Below are positions 1 through 6,892 of a stretch of 11,979 nucleotides of DNA, one piece after another; within the stretch, counting starts at the first letter, position 1, and the number at the start of each line of letters is the position of its first letter. The stretch is taken from the NCBI GenBank assembly GCA_020723785.1, contig DYIH01000024.1, forward strand, positions 2,159-14,137. The letters run 5' to 3'. The position numbers and the translations under genes were made by a program. Below the pieces are notes generated by a model. It saw only the letters and a list, made by a program, of their open reading frames with translations, ran no database searches and was not told where the DNA came from. Source of the stretch: Thermaerobacter marianensis. Its GTDB lineage: Bacteria; Bacillota; Sulfobacillia; DYIH01.

Positions 1-63
1 AAGGGAAACGACTACGGCAGCATCCTGGACGAGGAATACCGGCTGGAGGAATGGAGGGAATGA
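1..63 (+). CDS. C-terminal end of a glycosyltransferase-like protein (partial)
   Basis: Reading from base 1 gives 20 residues and a TGA stop at 61-63. The tail contains YGSILDEEYRLEEW, which resembles the C-terminus of the glycosyltransferase at 901-1572 (YGHLLDEDARLERW): YG, LDE, RLE and W align with no gap. This suggests a paralogue of that gene lies just left of the window. The stop overlaps the ATG of the next gene (ATGA at 60-63), as expected inside an operon. Function rests only on the similarity to the downstream paralogue, because no catalytic region is visible. Confidence 0.6.
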   Translation, partial: KGNDYGSILDEEYRLEEWRE

Positions 64-827
64 CGGCGGGGAGATTCACCAGCATCGTCATCCCGGTCCA
101 CAACCTGCTGGCCCACACGCGGCAGTGCCTGGAGAGCATCTTCCGGCATGACGGCGCGCCTTTCGAACTCGTCCTGATCGACAACGGCTCCACGGATGGC
201 ACGGGCGATTACCTGGCGGGCCTCGCCCCGGCGGGAGCCTGTGCCGGCATCAAGGTGCTGACGAACGAGGAGAACGTGGGGGTGCCCCGGGCCTGGAACC
301 AGGGGCTGGCGGTCGCGGTCGGCGATCCGGTCTGCATCATGAACAACGACGTCATCGTCACCCCCGGCTGGTTGAGCGGCTTGCTCGGTTACCTGGAGGA
401 GCATCCCGAGGTGGGGATCGTGGGGCCCCATGTCCTGTGGGGAGAGGGGAACCGGCCCGCCGACCTGGACGCCTTCGCCCGTCACCATACCGCGCAAAAC
501 GGGCACGTGGAGGAGGATGGCTTCTGGGGGTGCTGCTTTCTGGTCACGCGGGCGGCGGCGGATCGGATCGGCCCGTTCGACGAGGGGTACGAGGTCGGGT
601 TCTGGGAGGACGCGGACTACCGGGAGCGGGCGGCGCGGGCCGGCTGCCCGGCGGTGGTCACCCACCGCTCTGTCGTCTTCCACCACGGGGGCCTGAGCTG
701 GCGGGCGCGAGGGATGGACTTCAGCCGGGAGGTCTACTGGCGCAACGCCCGCCGGTTTGCCGAGAAATGGGGGCTCGACCTGGGTAATTTCATCGTCTGG
801 CGCAGCACCTTCATTTCCCTGCCGTGA
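60..827 (+). CDS. GT2-family glycosyltransferase
   Basis: A 255-residue GT-A fold glycosyltransferase of family 2, which transfers a sugar from a nucleotide sugar to a growing glycan, probably at the cytoplasmic face of the membrane. The N-terminus has the hallmark SIVIPVHN strand (8-15), then VLIDNGSTDGT with the nucleotide-binding Asp41. NND (95-97) takes the place of the metal-binding DXD motif. FWEDADYRERA holds the likely catalytic acidic pair Glu183-Asp184, and VFHHGG lies further on, a layout common in rhamnosyltransferase-like GT2 proteins. No membrane segment is evident. The start at 60 is preferred because GGAGGA (45-50) lies 9 bases upstream and the ATG overlaps the previous stop; ATG 51 would add three residues. 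Sugar donor and acceptor cannot be read from the sequence. Confidence 0.9.
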   Translation: MTAGRFTSIVIPVHNLLAHTRQCLESIFRHDGAPFELVLIDNGSTDGTGDYLAGLAPAGACAGIKVLTNEENVGVPRAWNQGLAVAVGDPVCIMNNDVIVTPGWLSGLLGYLEEHPEVGIVGPHVLWGEGNRPADLDAFARHHTAQNGHVEEDGFWGCCFLVTRAAADRIGPFDEGYEVGFWEDADYRERAARAGCPAVVTHRSVVFHHGGLSWRARGMDFSREVYWRNARRFAEKWGLDLGNFIVWRSTFISLP

Positions 828-833
828 GAGGCG

Positions 834-850
834 GGCGGCGCGGCGCCGCC
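834..850. repeat. GC-rich inverted repeat between two glycosyltransferase genes
   Basis: GGCGGCGC and GCGCCGCC form a perfect inverted repeat around one central G, just after the stop of the GT2 gene, inside a 73-base gap made almost wholly of G and C. It could fold into a strong hairpin, but no T tract follows, so it is not a standard intrinsic terminator. It might stabilise mRNA or uncouple translation of the flanking genes; that is speculation. Confidence 0.35.
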
Positions 851-900
851 GGGCGCGCCGGCGGCCGGACCGCCTGGCCCGCAGGACGGGAGGTGGCAAC

Positions 901-1572
901 GTGACGCGGCACCGGTTGGTCGGCGCGCTGGTGGTACGGAACGAGGCGCCCCATTACCTGCGCCCGGTTCTGGAACACATGAGCCTCTACTGTGATGCCA
1001 TCGTCGTCCTGGACGACGCCTCGGACGACGAGACGCCGGATGTCTGCGCCTCCTTCCCCAAGGTGATCCTGCACCGTAACCCGGCGCCCGCTTACCTGGG
1101 CAACGAGGCGCGCGTGCGCTTCCAGCTGTGGAATCTGGCGCTCCTGGCGGAGCCCGACTGGGTCCTCTCCCAGGATGCCAACGAATTGTTGGAGGGCCGG
1201 TTCGTCCGGGAGCGGGACGACTGGCTGGGTATCACGGACTGCGACGTGATCGCCGTCCGGCTCCATCACTTCTGGGACGACTTCGAGCACTACCGGGTGG
1301 ACGGCGAGTGGGCGCCCCAGTACAAGCGCATGCTCGTCCGCGTCCGGCCGGGCTTCCCTTACGAGTGGGACGACTGCCCGCTGCACTCGGAGCGGCTGCC
1401 GCGCAACGTCCCGGGGCCGGTCCTCTGGAGCGGATTGCGGGCCAAGCACTTCGGCTACGTGCGCCGGGAGGACCGTCTGCGGAAATACCGCCGCTACGTC
1501 CTCCACGATCCCGAGGACCGGTACGGGCATCTCCTGGACGAGGACGCCCGGCTGGAACGGTGGGTGGATTGA
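901..1572 (+). CDS. Glycosyltransferase (GT2-like, GT-A fold)
   Basis: A 223-residue glycosyltransferase-like protein. It opens with the strand VGALVVRNEAPHYL (RNE is typical of this GT2 subgroup), followed by VVLDDASDDET with Asp38-Asp39 for nucleotide binding, and SQDANELLEG with D92-A-N-E95 at the place of the metal-binding DXD/DXDE motif. The C-terminal part has APQYKRML, WDDCPLHSERLP and KHFGY, which resemble the acceptor half of such enzymes. The GTG at 901 is chosen because GGGAGGTGG (888-896) precedes it and because the protein pattern begins there; an in-frame ATG at 757 would overlap the previous gene deeply. The C-terminus resembles the 1-63 fragment, so the two are probably paralogues. 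It sits 5 bases ahead of the next gene. Donor and acceptor are unknown. Confidence 0.82.
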   Translation: MTRHRLVGALVVRNEAPHYLRPVLEHMSLYCDAIVVLDDASDDETPDVCASFPKVILHRNPAPAYLGNEARVRFQLWNLALLAEPDWVLSQDANELLEGRFVRERDDWLGITDCDVIAVRLHHFWDDFEHYRVDGEWAPQYKRMLVRVRPGFPYEWDDCPLHSERLPRNVPGPVLWSGLRAKHFGYVRREDRLRKYRRYVLHDPEDRYGHLLDEDARLERWVD

Positions 1573-1577
1573 TCGGC

Positions 1578-2360
1578 GTGACCCGGTTGCTGGTCAGTTG
1601 TTGCGATGGTCAGGGCGGACTGTTCCTGGTCGACCCGGATCGCGGCGCGGTGAAGCGCCTGTTGGCTGGCGACTACCGCGGCATTGCCCTCGCGGGGCCG
1701 CGGATCTTCGTGGGAGAGGTCCACGGGCCGGTGGAACTGGATCGCGCCCTGTCCCCGGCCGGGGGGGCCGGCATCGCGCCCGATGTGGATATGCACGGGG
1801 TCTTCTTCAGGGACGGGGTGCTCTATCTCTGTACGACCGGCTGGAACAGCGTCACCCTCCTGGACACCGCCTCCCTGGCGCCGGTGGGGGAAGTCCGGCT
1901 TCCGGGCACGGGGGCGGAGCGGGTGGATCGGAACCACATCAGTTCCGTGTGGGTGGACGATGACGCGCTTTTCCTGTCCGTCCACACGTGGCCGGAGAGC
2001 GCGCCGGACAGGCCGGGGGCCGTCCTCGCCCTCGATCGCCGGGGGACCCGCGTTTTGCGAGGGCGTTCCCTTCTGAACCTGAACCAGCCCCACAGCGTCG
2101 TACGGTTCGGGCGGGACCTGTTCTACCTGGCTTCCGGGGACGGGGCGCTGCACCGCAACGGGGAACCCGTCGGCTACTTCCGGGGTTACCCCAGGGGCTT
2201 GGCCGTCGATGTCGCTCACTACTATATCGGGCAAAGCCGGGTTCGGCACGAGACGGAGAAGCCGCAGGCGTGCGGCGTGATCGTCGTGCGCCGGCAGGAC
2301 GGGAAAAGGAGGTTCATCCCCGTGCCGGCCGAGGAGATCTTCGACATCGCCATCCTGTGA
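1578..2360 (+). CDS. Beta-propeller-like protein resembling DUF4915
   Basis: A protein of about 260 residues with no catalytic motif I recognise. It consists of repeated short strand pairs, each with a hydrophobic strand, a turn and an aromatic-rich strand: LLVSCCDGQGGLFLVD near the start, then DVDMHGVFFRDGVLYLCT, RNHISSVWVDDDALFLSV, HSVVRFGRDLFYLASGDG and YPRGLAVDVAHYYIGQSR. This is the look of a beta-propeller. The order of these motifs and the ending EEIFDIAIL resemble DUF4915 (TIGR03032) proteins, which occur near glycan genes; the match is from memory. No signal peptide is present, so it should be cytoplasmic. GTG 1578 is chosen; TTG 1569 would overlap the previous stop and add three residues. 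It may sense or bind a glycan intermediate, but its role is unknown. Confidence 0.6.
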   Translation: MTRLLVSCCDGQGGLFLVDPDRGAVKRLLAGDYRGIALAGPRIFVGEVHGPVELDRALSPAGGAGIAPDVDMHGVFFRDGVLYLCTTGWNSVTLLDTASLAPVGEVRLPGTGAERVDRNHISSVWVDDDALFLSVHTWPESAPDRPGAVLALDRRGTRVLRGRSLLNLNQPHSVVRFGRDLFYLASGDGALHRNGEPVGYFRGYPRGLAVDVAHYYIGQSRVRHETEKPQACGVIVVRRQDGKRRFIPVPAEEIFDIAIL

Positions 2361-2390
2361 TGACGCGGTGAAAGGGGGCAACGAGGGCCT

Positions 2391-2924
2391 GTGGCGGAGA
2401 CGGGGTTCGTCCTATGGCTCACCGGGGTTTCCGGCGCCGGCAAGACGACGATTGCCAGTCGCCTGGCCGCCGATCTTCGTGCGCTCGGGCGGCGCGTGGA
2501 CGTGCTGGACGGAGACGAGTTGCGCCGGAGCCTGTGCCGCGACCTCGGTTATTCCCGCGAGGACAGGGAGCGTCACGCCGAGCGGGTGGCGTTCGTGGCG
2601 GAACGCCTGTCCCGCCACGGCGTCGTGGTGATCGTGGCGCTGATCACGCCTTATCGTTCCGCGCGGCGCCGCGTCCGGGAGGCCATTCCCCGCTTTGTCG
2701 AGGTTTTCGTCAAGTGTCCCATCGAGGTGTGCGCGGCGCGTGACGTCAAGGGGTTGTACCGAAAGGCGAGAGGGGGAGAGATTCCCAACTTTACGGGCGT
2801 CTCGGACCCTTACGAAGCGCCGGAAAGTCCGGAGATCACGGTCGAAACCGACCGGGAGCCGCCAGACGCCAGCATCCGGGTGATCGTAAAGTGGCTCCGC
2901 GATCACGGGTACATCAATGGATGA
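2391..2924 (+). CDS. cysC: Adenylylsulfate (APS) kinase
   Basis: A 177-residue APS kinase, which phosphorylates adenosine 5'-phosphosulfate with ATP to give PAPS, the donor for sulfotransferases and for assimilatory sulfate reduction. Visible motifs are the P-loop GVSGAGKTT (12-20), DGDELRR with Asp40 and Asp42, RDLGYSREDR, and the lid and substrate segment KGLYRKARGGEIPNFTG followed by YEAPESPEI. Length and motif order match single-domain CysC. The ISPYR segment of the family reads ITPYR here (Thr86 for Ser). The GTG start follows a purine-rich AAAGGGGG (2371-2378). No ATP sulfurylase or sulfotransferase is in the window, so its presence in a sugar operon hints at sulfation of the glycan instead of cysteine synthesis. 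A related kinase acting on another substrate cannot be excluded. Confidence 0.9.
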   Translation: MAETGFVLWLTGVSGAGKTTIASRLAADLRALGRRVDVLDGDELRRSLCRDLGYSREDRERHAERVAFVAERLSRHGVVVIVALITPYRSARRRVREAIPRFVEVFVKCPIEVCAARDVKGLYRKARGGEIPNFTGVSDPYEAPESPEITVETDREPPDASIRVIVKWLRDHGYING

Positions 2925-2988
2925 AACCGAACCGCACCCGCTGCCGCCTTCCCGAATACCCTGGTATAGGACAAGTGAACAGGGAGCG

Positions 2989-3060
2989 ATGCCGGACGAA
3001 CCGATCACCGGGCGCCGGTTTCATCGGCGGCTTCCCGTCAACGAGGGGCGATCGGCGTGA
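2989..3060 (+). CDS. Possible 23-residue leader ORF upstream of the cytidylyltransferase
   Basis: ATG at 2989 opens a short frame (MPDEPITGRRF..., Arg-rich) that ends with TGA at 3058-3060, overlapping the GTG start of the next gene as GTGA. AGGGAG (2981-2986) lies only 2 bases ahead of the ATG, closer than ideal. The same GTGA coupling is used between the next two genes, which makes translational coupling plausible. It lies in a 132-base gap, the largest in this operon. Chance occurrence of so short a frame is quite possible. Confidence 0.25.
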   Translation: MPDEPITGRRFHRRLPVNEGRSA

Positions 3061-3830
3061 AAGTGGTGATCCTCGCCGGCGGCCTGGGGACGCGGCTGTC
3101 CGAGGAGACGACCGTAAGGCCCAAGCCGATGGTGGAGATCGGCGGCCGGCCCGTCCTCTGGCACATAATGAAGATCTATGCCCATCACGGTTTCGGGGAC
3201 TTCGTGGTGTGCCTGGGATACAAGGGCGAGGCGATCAAGCACTATTTCCTGAACTACTACTATTTGCATAACAACCTGGACCTCTCCCTGCGCGACGGCC
3301 GGGTCGCCGTGCGGGGCGGGGCGGGCGAGGACTGGCGGGTCACTCTCGTGGACACCGGCTTGGCGACGCAGACGGGGGGTCGGCTGCGTCGGGTGAGGCG
3401 TTTCGTCGGCGAGGAGGCGTTCTGCCTGACGTACGGCGACGGGGTGGCCGATATCGACATCCGCGAACTGACGGCGTTCCACCGGCGGCACGGCCGCCTG
3501 GCCACGGTGACGGCGGTGCGGCCGCCGGCCCGCTTCGGAGGATTGGATTTGCACGAGGACCGGGTGGTGGCGTTCCGGGAGAAGCCCCAGGCCGGCGAGG
3601 GCTGGGTCAACGGCGGCTTTTTCGTCTTCGAGCCGGGGGTCTTCGACTATGTCGGCGGCGATGACAGCGTCCTCGAGCGCGCCCCCCTCGAGAACCTGGC
3701 CCGCGACGGCCAGTTGATGGCCTACCGGCACGAGGGGTTCTGGCAGTGCATGGACACCCTGCGGGACGTCAACACCCTCAACCAATTGTGGGCTTCAGGA
3801 AAGGCGCCGTGGCAGGTTTGGCGAGAGTGA
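3057..3830 (+). CDS. rfbF: Glucose-1-phosphate cytidylyltransferase
   Basis: A 257-residue nucleotidyltransferase that makes CDP-glucose from CTP and glucose 1-phosphate, the entry step to CDP-sugars. The signature GGLGTRLSEET (8-18) and RPKPMVEIGG (21-30) bind the nucleotide and phosphate. LWHIMKIY, CLGYKGEAIKHYF and the tyrosine-rich stretch after it are diagnostic of RfbF as opposed to glucose-1-phosphate thymidylyl- or uridylyltransferases. YGDG (126-129) carries the metal-binding Asp128, and VNGGFFVFEPGVFDY follows. Length equals the family norm. GTG 3057 is preceded by GAGGGGCG (3043-3050). The stop overlaps the start of the next gene by four bases. The normal partner, CDP-glucose 4,6-dehydratase, is not adjacent; an SDR of another kind is there instead. 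Confidence 0.95.
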   Translation: MKVVILAGGLGTRLSEETTVRPKPMVEIGGRPVLWHIMKIYAHHGFGDFVVCLGYKGEAIKHYFLNYYYLHNNLDLSLRDGRVAVRGGAGEDWRVTLVDTGLATQTGGRLRRVRRFVGEEAFCLTYGDGVADIDIRELTAFHRRHGRLATVTAVRPPARFGGLDLHEDRVVAFREKPQAGEGWVNGGFFVFEPGVFDYVGGDDSVLERAPLENLARDGQLMAYRHEGFWQCMDTLRDVNTLNQLWASGKAPWQVWRE

Positions 3831-4930
3831 CCCCCGTCATCCGGGAGGACGCCGATCAGATCGTCCGGGAAATGGCCGGAGCCCTGCTGGGCCTGGCTTC
3901 CACCACGCTGGTGGTCACCGGGGCGGGCGGTTTCCTCTGCAGCTATCTGGTCGATGTGGTGGCCGCCCTGAACGACAGCGGCCGGCAGGCCCCCTGCCGG
4001 ATCATCGCCGTCGACAACTTCAGGAGCGGGGTGCCGGAGCGCGCCGAGCACTGGCGCGGGCGCCCGGACGTCCGGCTGGTGGCCCACGACGTGTGCCGCC
4101 CGCTGGAACTGGATGAGCCGGTCGACTGGATCGTCCACGGAGCCAGCATTGCCTCTCCGAGTTTCTACCGCCGCTTTCCGCTGGAGACCATCGACGTGAA
4201 CGTGAACGGGACGCGCCACATGCTCGAACTGGCCCGGCGCGGCGCGCGGGGCATGCTCCACCTCAGCAGCAGCGAGGTCTACGGCGACCCGGAACCCGCC
4301 GCCGTGCCCATCGCGGAGGAATACCGCGGGAACGTTTCCTGCACGGGGCCGCGGGCGTGCTACGACGAGTCCAAACGCCTCGGCGAGACCCTTTGCGCCA
4401 CGTATTTCCGCCTGTACGGCACACCCGTGAAAATCGTCCGGCCCTTCAACGTGTACGGCCCCGGACAGCGTCTGGACGACCGGCGGGTCGTCCCGGACCT
4501 GGTGGCGGCGGCCCTGCGGCGTGAGCCCCTCGTCCTGCACAGCGACGGCCGGGCGACGCGGGCCTTTTGCTACGTTCGTGACGCCGTCGCCGGGATGTTG
4601 CACGTGCTGCTGTCCGACGCCGGCGGGGAATGCTTCAACGTCGGCAACGACAGGGAGGAGGTCTCCATCCGGCGGCTGGCCGAACTGGTCCGGGAGGTCG
4701 CCGGCCCGCCCCCTCTGCCCATCGTGCACCGGGCGAGCGCGGACCCGGACTACCTGGCGGATAACCCGCAGCGGCGCCGCCCGGACCTGACCAAGATGCG
4801 GTCGCGCTTCCCGTGGCGCCCGCGGGTCGGCCTCGTGGAAGGGCTCGGCAGGACGTTGCGCTCCTATCGCGAGGCTGCGGGGGGTGCCGGCGAGGCTGCG
4901 GGGGGCGCCGGCGCCGGCCTGGGAGGATAG
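3827..4930 (+). CDS. Extended SDR nucleotide-sugar epimerase/decarboxylase (UXS-like)
   Basis: A 367-residue NAD-dependent extended short-chain dehydrogenase acting on a nucleotide sugar. After about 27 leading residues the Rossmann motif reads VVTGAGGFLCS, with Cys where the third Gly of TGxxGxxG usually stands. HLSSSEVYGDP (Ser147-149) and YDESK (Tyr179, Lys183) supply the catalytic Ser, Tyr and Lys. RPFNVYGPGQR and the preceding RACYDESKRLGETLC resemble UDP-glucuronate decarboxylases and related epimerases. The GTG at 3827 overlaps the stop of rfbF (GTGA) and yields the N-terminus MTPVIREDADQIV, which looks genuine for this clade. The C-terminus ends in a Gly/Ala/Glu-rich tail from a 21-bp tandem duplication. 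With UDP-glucose dehydrogenase next door it may make UDP-xylose, or it may use CDP-glucose; the substrate is unresolved. Confidence 0.85.
   Translation: MTPVIREDADQIVREMAGALLGLASTTLVVTGAGGFLCSYLVDVVAALNDSGRQAPCRIIAVDNFRSGVPERAEHWRGRPDVRLVAHDVCRPLELDEPVDWIVHGASIASPSFYRRFPLETIDVNVNGTRHMLELARRGARGMLHLSSSEVYGDPEPAAVPIAEEYRGNVSCTGPRACYDESKRLGETLCATYFRLYGTPVKIVRPFNVYGPGQRLDDRRVVPDLVAAALRREPLVLHSDGRATRAFCYVRDAVAGMLHVLLSDAGGECFNVGNDREEVSIRRLAELVREVAGPPPLPIVHRASADPDYLADNPQRRRPDLTKMRSRFPWRPRVGLVEGLGRTLRSYREAAGGAGEAAGGAGAGLGG
4870..4911 (+). repeat. 21-bp tandem duplication at the 3' end of the SDR gene
   Basis: Two adjacent 21-base units (4870-4890 and 4891-4911) differ at one position (T4885 against C4906). 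Each adds seven codons in frame, giving EAAGGAG twice, and the tail ends GAGLGG. The unit is G-rich and probably arose by slippage, outside the SDR fold. Confidence 0.85.
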
Positions 4931-4933
4931 GAC

Positions 4934-6331
4934 ATGCGCGTGACAGTGATCGGCGCGGGCTACGTGGGGTTGGTGACCGGAGCCTGCCTGGCGGCGGTGG
5001 GTCACCGCGTGGTCTGCGTGGACGTACAGGCCCGGCGCGTGGAAGCGATCAACGCGGGCGCGGCCCCCTTTCGCGAGCCCGGCCTGGATCGCCTCATCCG
5101 GGAGGGCCTGAGGAACAAACGTTTCCAGGCCATGACCGACCTCGGCCGGGCCATGGCCGGCAGCCAGGTGTCCATCATCGCCGTGGGGACGCCGCCGCGG
5201 GGCGAGGACGTCGATCTCGGCCAGGTGGCGGCCGCCGCCCGAGCCGTCGGGCGCTGCCTGCGCCTGGCGGCCCGGTACCATGTGGTGGTGGTCAAGAGCA
5301 CCGTTCCCCCGGGGACCACCGGCAGCCTGGTCCGGCGCGCCCTGGAGGAGGCCTCGGGGTTGCGGGTGGGCGCGTTCGGGATCTGCATGAACCCGGAGTT
5401 CCTGCGCGAGGGCTCGGCGGTGGCCGACTTCCTGCGGCCGGACCGGATCGTCGTCGGCCAGTGGGACGATCGCTCCGGGCGCCAGCTGCTGCGGCTGTAC
5501 GAACGCTTTGCGTGCCCGAAGCTGCGCACCGGCCTGCGCAACGCCGAACTGATCAAGTACGCGGCCAACTCCCTGCTGGCTACCCTCATCTCGTTCAGCA
5601 ACGAGGTGGCGCGCCTGTGCGAGGCGACCCCGGGCACGGACGTCGAGACGGTGATGGAGGGCGTGCACCTGGACCGGCGGCTGTCGCCCCTGTTGGACGG
5701 TCGGCGGATGCGGCCGGAGATCCTGGCCTACCTGCGCGCCGGGGTGGGCTTCGGCGGGAGCTGCCTGCCCAAGGACGTCGACGCCCTGCGCGCGTTTGCC
5801 GGCCGGCGCGGCGCCGAGACGCCGCTCCTGGACGCCGTCGCCATGGTCAACGCCCGGCGCCCCGGGCAAGTGGTAAAAATGTTGGAAGACGTGCTGGGCG
5901 GTTTGCGCGGCCGCGTCATCGCCGTCCTGGGGCTGGCCTTCAAGCCGGGCACCGACGACGTGCGCGCTTCGCCGGCCCTGGCGATGGTCGACCTGCTGCT
6001 GGCCGGGGGCGCGACGGTGCGCGCCCATGACCCGGTGGCCCTGGACGGCGCGCGGCGTCTTCTCGACGGCCGCGTCGCGCTCTGCGCGGACCCGGCCGCG
6101 GCCCTGGCCGGGGCGGACGCCGCCTTGATCGCCACGGCGTGGCCGCAGTTCGCCCGCCTGGACTGGCCGGCCCTGGCCGCGCGGATGCGGCGGCCCGTGA
6201 TCGTCGACGGGCGCAACGGGCTGGGCCGTGTAAAATGGCCCGCGGGCGTGATTTACCGGACCGTCGGCCGCGGTTATCGTTCGGAGGAGGTCCCCCGCCG
6301 GCAAAGCACCGCCGAGGACGACCACGCATAG
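4934..6331 (+). CDS. ugd: UDP-glucose 6-dehydrogenase
   Basis: A 465-residue enzyme that oxidises UDP-glucose to UDP-glucuronate with two NAD, giving the precursor of uronic acids, UDP-xylose and UDP-galacturonate. The N-terminal NAD site is VIGAGYVGLVTG (5-16). VKSTVPPGTT and NPEFLREG (153-160) follow, then IKYAANSLLAT with Lys208 and Asn212, and GFGGSCLPKD with the catalytic nucleophile Cys277. GLAFKPGTDDVRASPAL marks the C-terminal UDP-binding domain. All usual catalytic residues are present and the length is normal. ATG 4934 has GGGAGGA (4921-4927) at good spacing and lies 3 bases after the SDR stop. The last 20 or so residues are charged and poorly conserved. It probably feeds the SDR or a glycosyltransferase of the same operon. 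Confidence 0.96.
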   Translation: MRVTVIGAGYVGLVTGACLAAVGHRVVCVDVQARRVEAINAGAAPFREPGLDRLIREGLRNKRFQAMTDLGRAMAGSQVSIIAVGTPPRGEDVDLGQVAAAARAVGRCLRLAARYHVVVVKSTVPPGTTGSLVRRALEEASGLRVGAFGICMNPEFLREGSAVADFLRPDRIVVGQWDDRSGRQLLRLYERFACPKLRTGLRNAELIKYAANSLLATLISFSNEVARLCEATPGTDVETVMEGVHLDRRLSPLLDGRRMRPEILAYLRAGVGFGGSCLPKDVDALRAFAGRRGAETPLLDAVAMVNARRPGQVVKMLEDVLGGLRGRVIAVLGLAFKPGTDDVRASPALAMVDLLLAGGATVRAHDPVALDGARRLLDGRVALCADPAAALAGADAALIATAWPQFARLDWPALAARMRRPVIVDGRNGLGRVKWPAGVIYRTVGRGYRSEEVPRRQSTAEDDHA

Positions 6332-6371
6332 AATGGGCCGTGGATTTCCGACAAGCAAACCGGGGGGAGCG

Positions 6372-6866
6372 ATGACGATGCCCACGGTGGACCTGGGGTG
6401 TGGCGGCAGGAAAAGGGGAGACATCGGCATCGACATGGTTCCGCAGCCCGGCGTGGATGTCGTCTGCCATCTCGGCTTCGAGCCCATTCCCCTGGCGGAC
6501 GGCTCCATCGACCACGTCTTCGCCTACGATTTCCTGGAGCATCTCCCGGTGTCGGTCCACTACCGGGAAGAAGGCCGGTGGCAGGTGCACCGGCCGCGCA
6601 TCTTCCTCATGCGGGAGGTCTACCGCATCCTGAAGCCGGGCGGCCGTTTCGAGAGCTTCACACCCAGCTATCCCCACGTGACGTGGGCGCAGGACCCGAC
6701 CCACGAGGCTCCACCGTGGTGCAGGGAATCGTGGATCTATTACTGCGGCACGTGGCCCGAGCTGACGCGGACGTACGGCATCGATTTCGCGTTCCGGCTG
6801 GTCGGCGCCGAGGAAGATGGCGGCCATCTGCGGGTGGTCGTGGAGAAACCGAACGACTCCGAGTAA
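6372..6866 (+). CDS. Class I SAM-dependent methyltransferase (small)
   Basis: A compact methyltransferase of about 164 residues. VDLGCGGRKRGDIGID (6-21) forms the SAM-binding motif I and the acidic residue that holds the ribose (Asp21). FAYDFLEHL (51-59) is the motif typical of Methyltransf_11-like enzymes, and ILKPGGRF follows at about 87. DPTHEAPPWCRESW marks a subfamily often seen in glycan clusters. It lacks any extra substrate-binding domain. ATG 6372 is chosen because GGGGGAG lies just ahead; ATG 6378 is as likely, and ATG 6333 would add 13 residues not matching the fold and lacks a good ribosome-binding site. It probably O- or N-methylates a sugar in this pathway, but the substrate is not visible. 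Confidence 0.82.
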   Translation: MTMPTVDLGCGGRKRGDIGIDMVPQPGVDVVCHLGFEPIPLADGSIDHVFAYDFLEHLPVSVHYREEGRWQVHRPRIFLMREVYRILKPGGRFESFTPSYPHVTWAQDPTHEAPPWCRESWIYYCGTWPELTRTYGIDFAFRLVGAEEDGGHLRVVVEKPNDSE

Positions 6867-6892
6867 CGGGGTCGTGGCCGAGGGGGTCCGGG

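Noticed and set aside
757..900. ATG 757 as the start of the second glycosyltransferase
   Set aside because: It would overlap the GT2 gene by 71 bases and add an Arg/Ala-rich stretch with no match to the fold; GTG 901 has a good ribosome-binding site.
2961..2970. TGGTATAGG as an extended -10 promoter ahead of rfbF
   Set aside because: Only the TG and TATA parts fit and no -35 is found 17 bases upstream; the operon is otherwise continuous.
3827..3950. Loss of NAD binding in the SDR because the third Gly of the TGxxGxxG motif is Cys
   Set aside because: The position is not strictly Gly in related SDRs as I recall (Ala is common), and all catalytic residues remain, so the enzyme is probably active.
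3722..6508. Very long open frame on the minus strand (928 codons) opposite rfbF, the SDR and ugd
   Set aside because: It is antisense to three clearly recognised genes, its product is Arg/Gly/Pro/His-rich with no motif, and long antisense frames are normal in GC-rich DNA.
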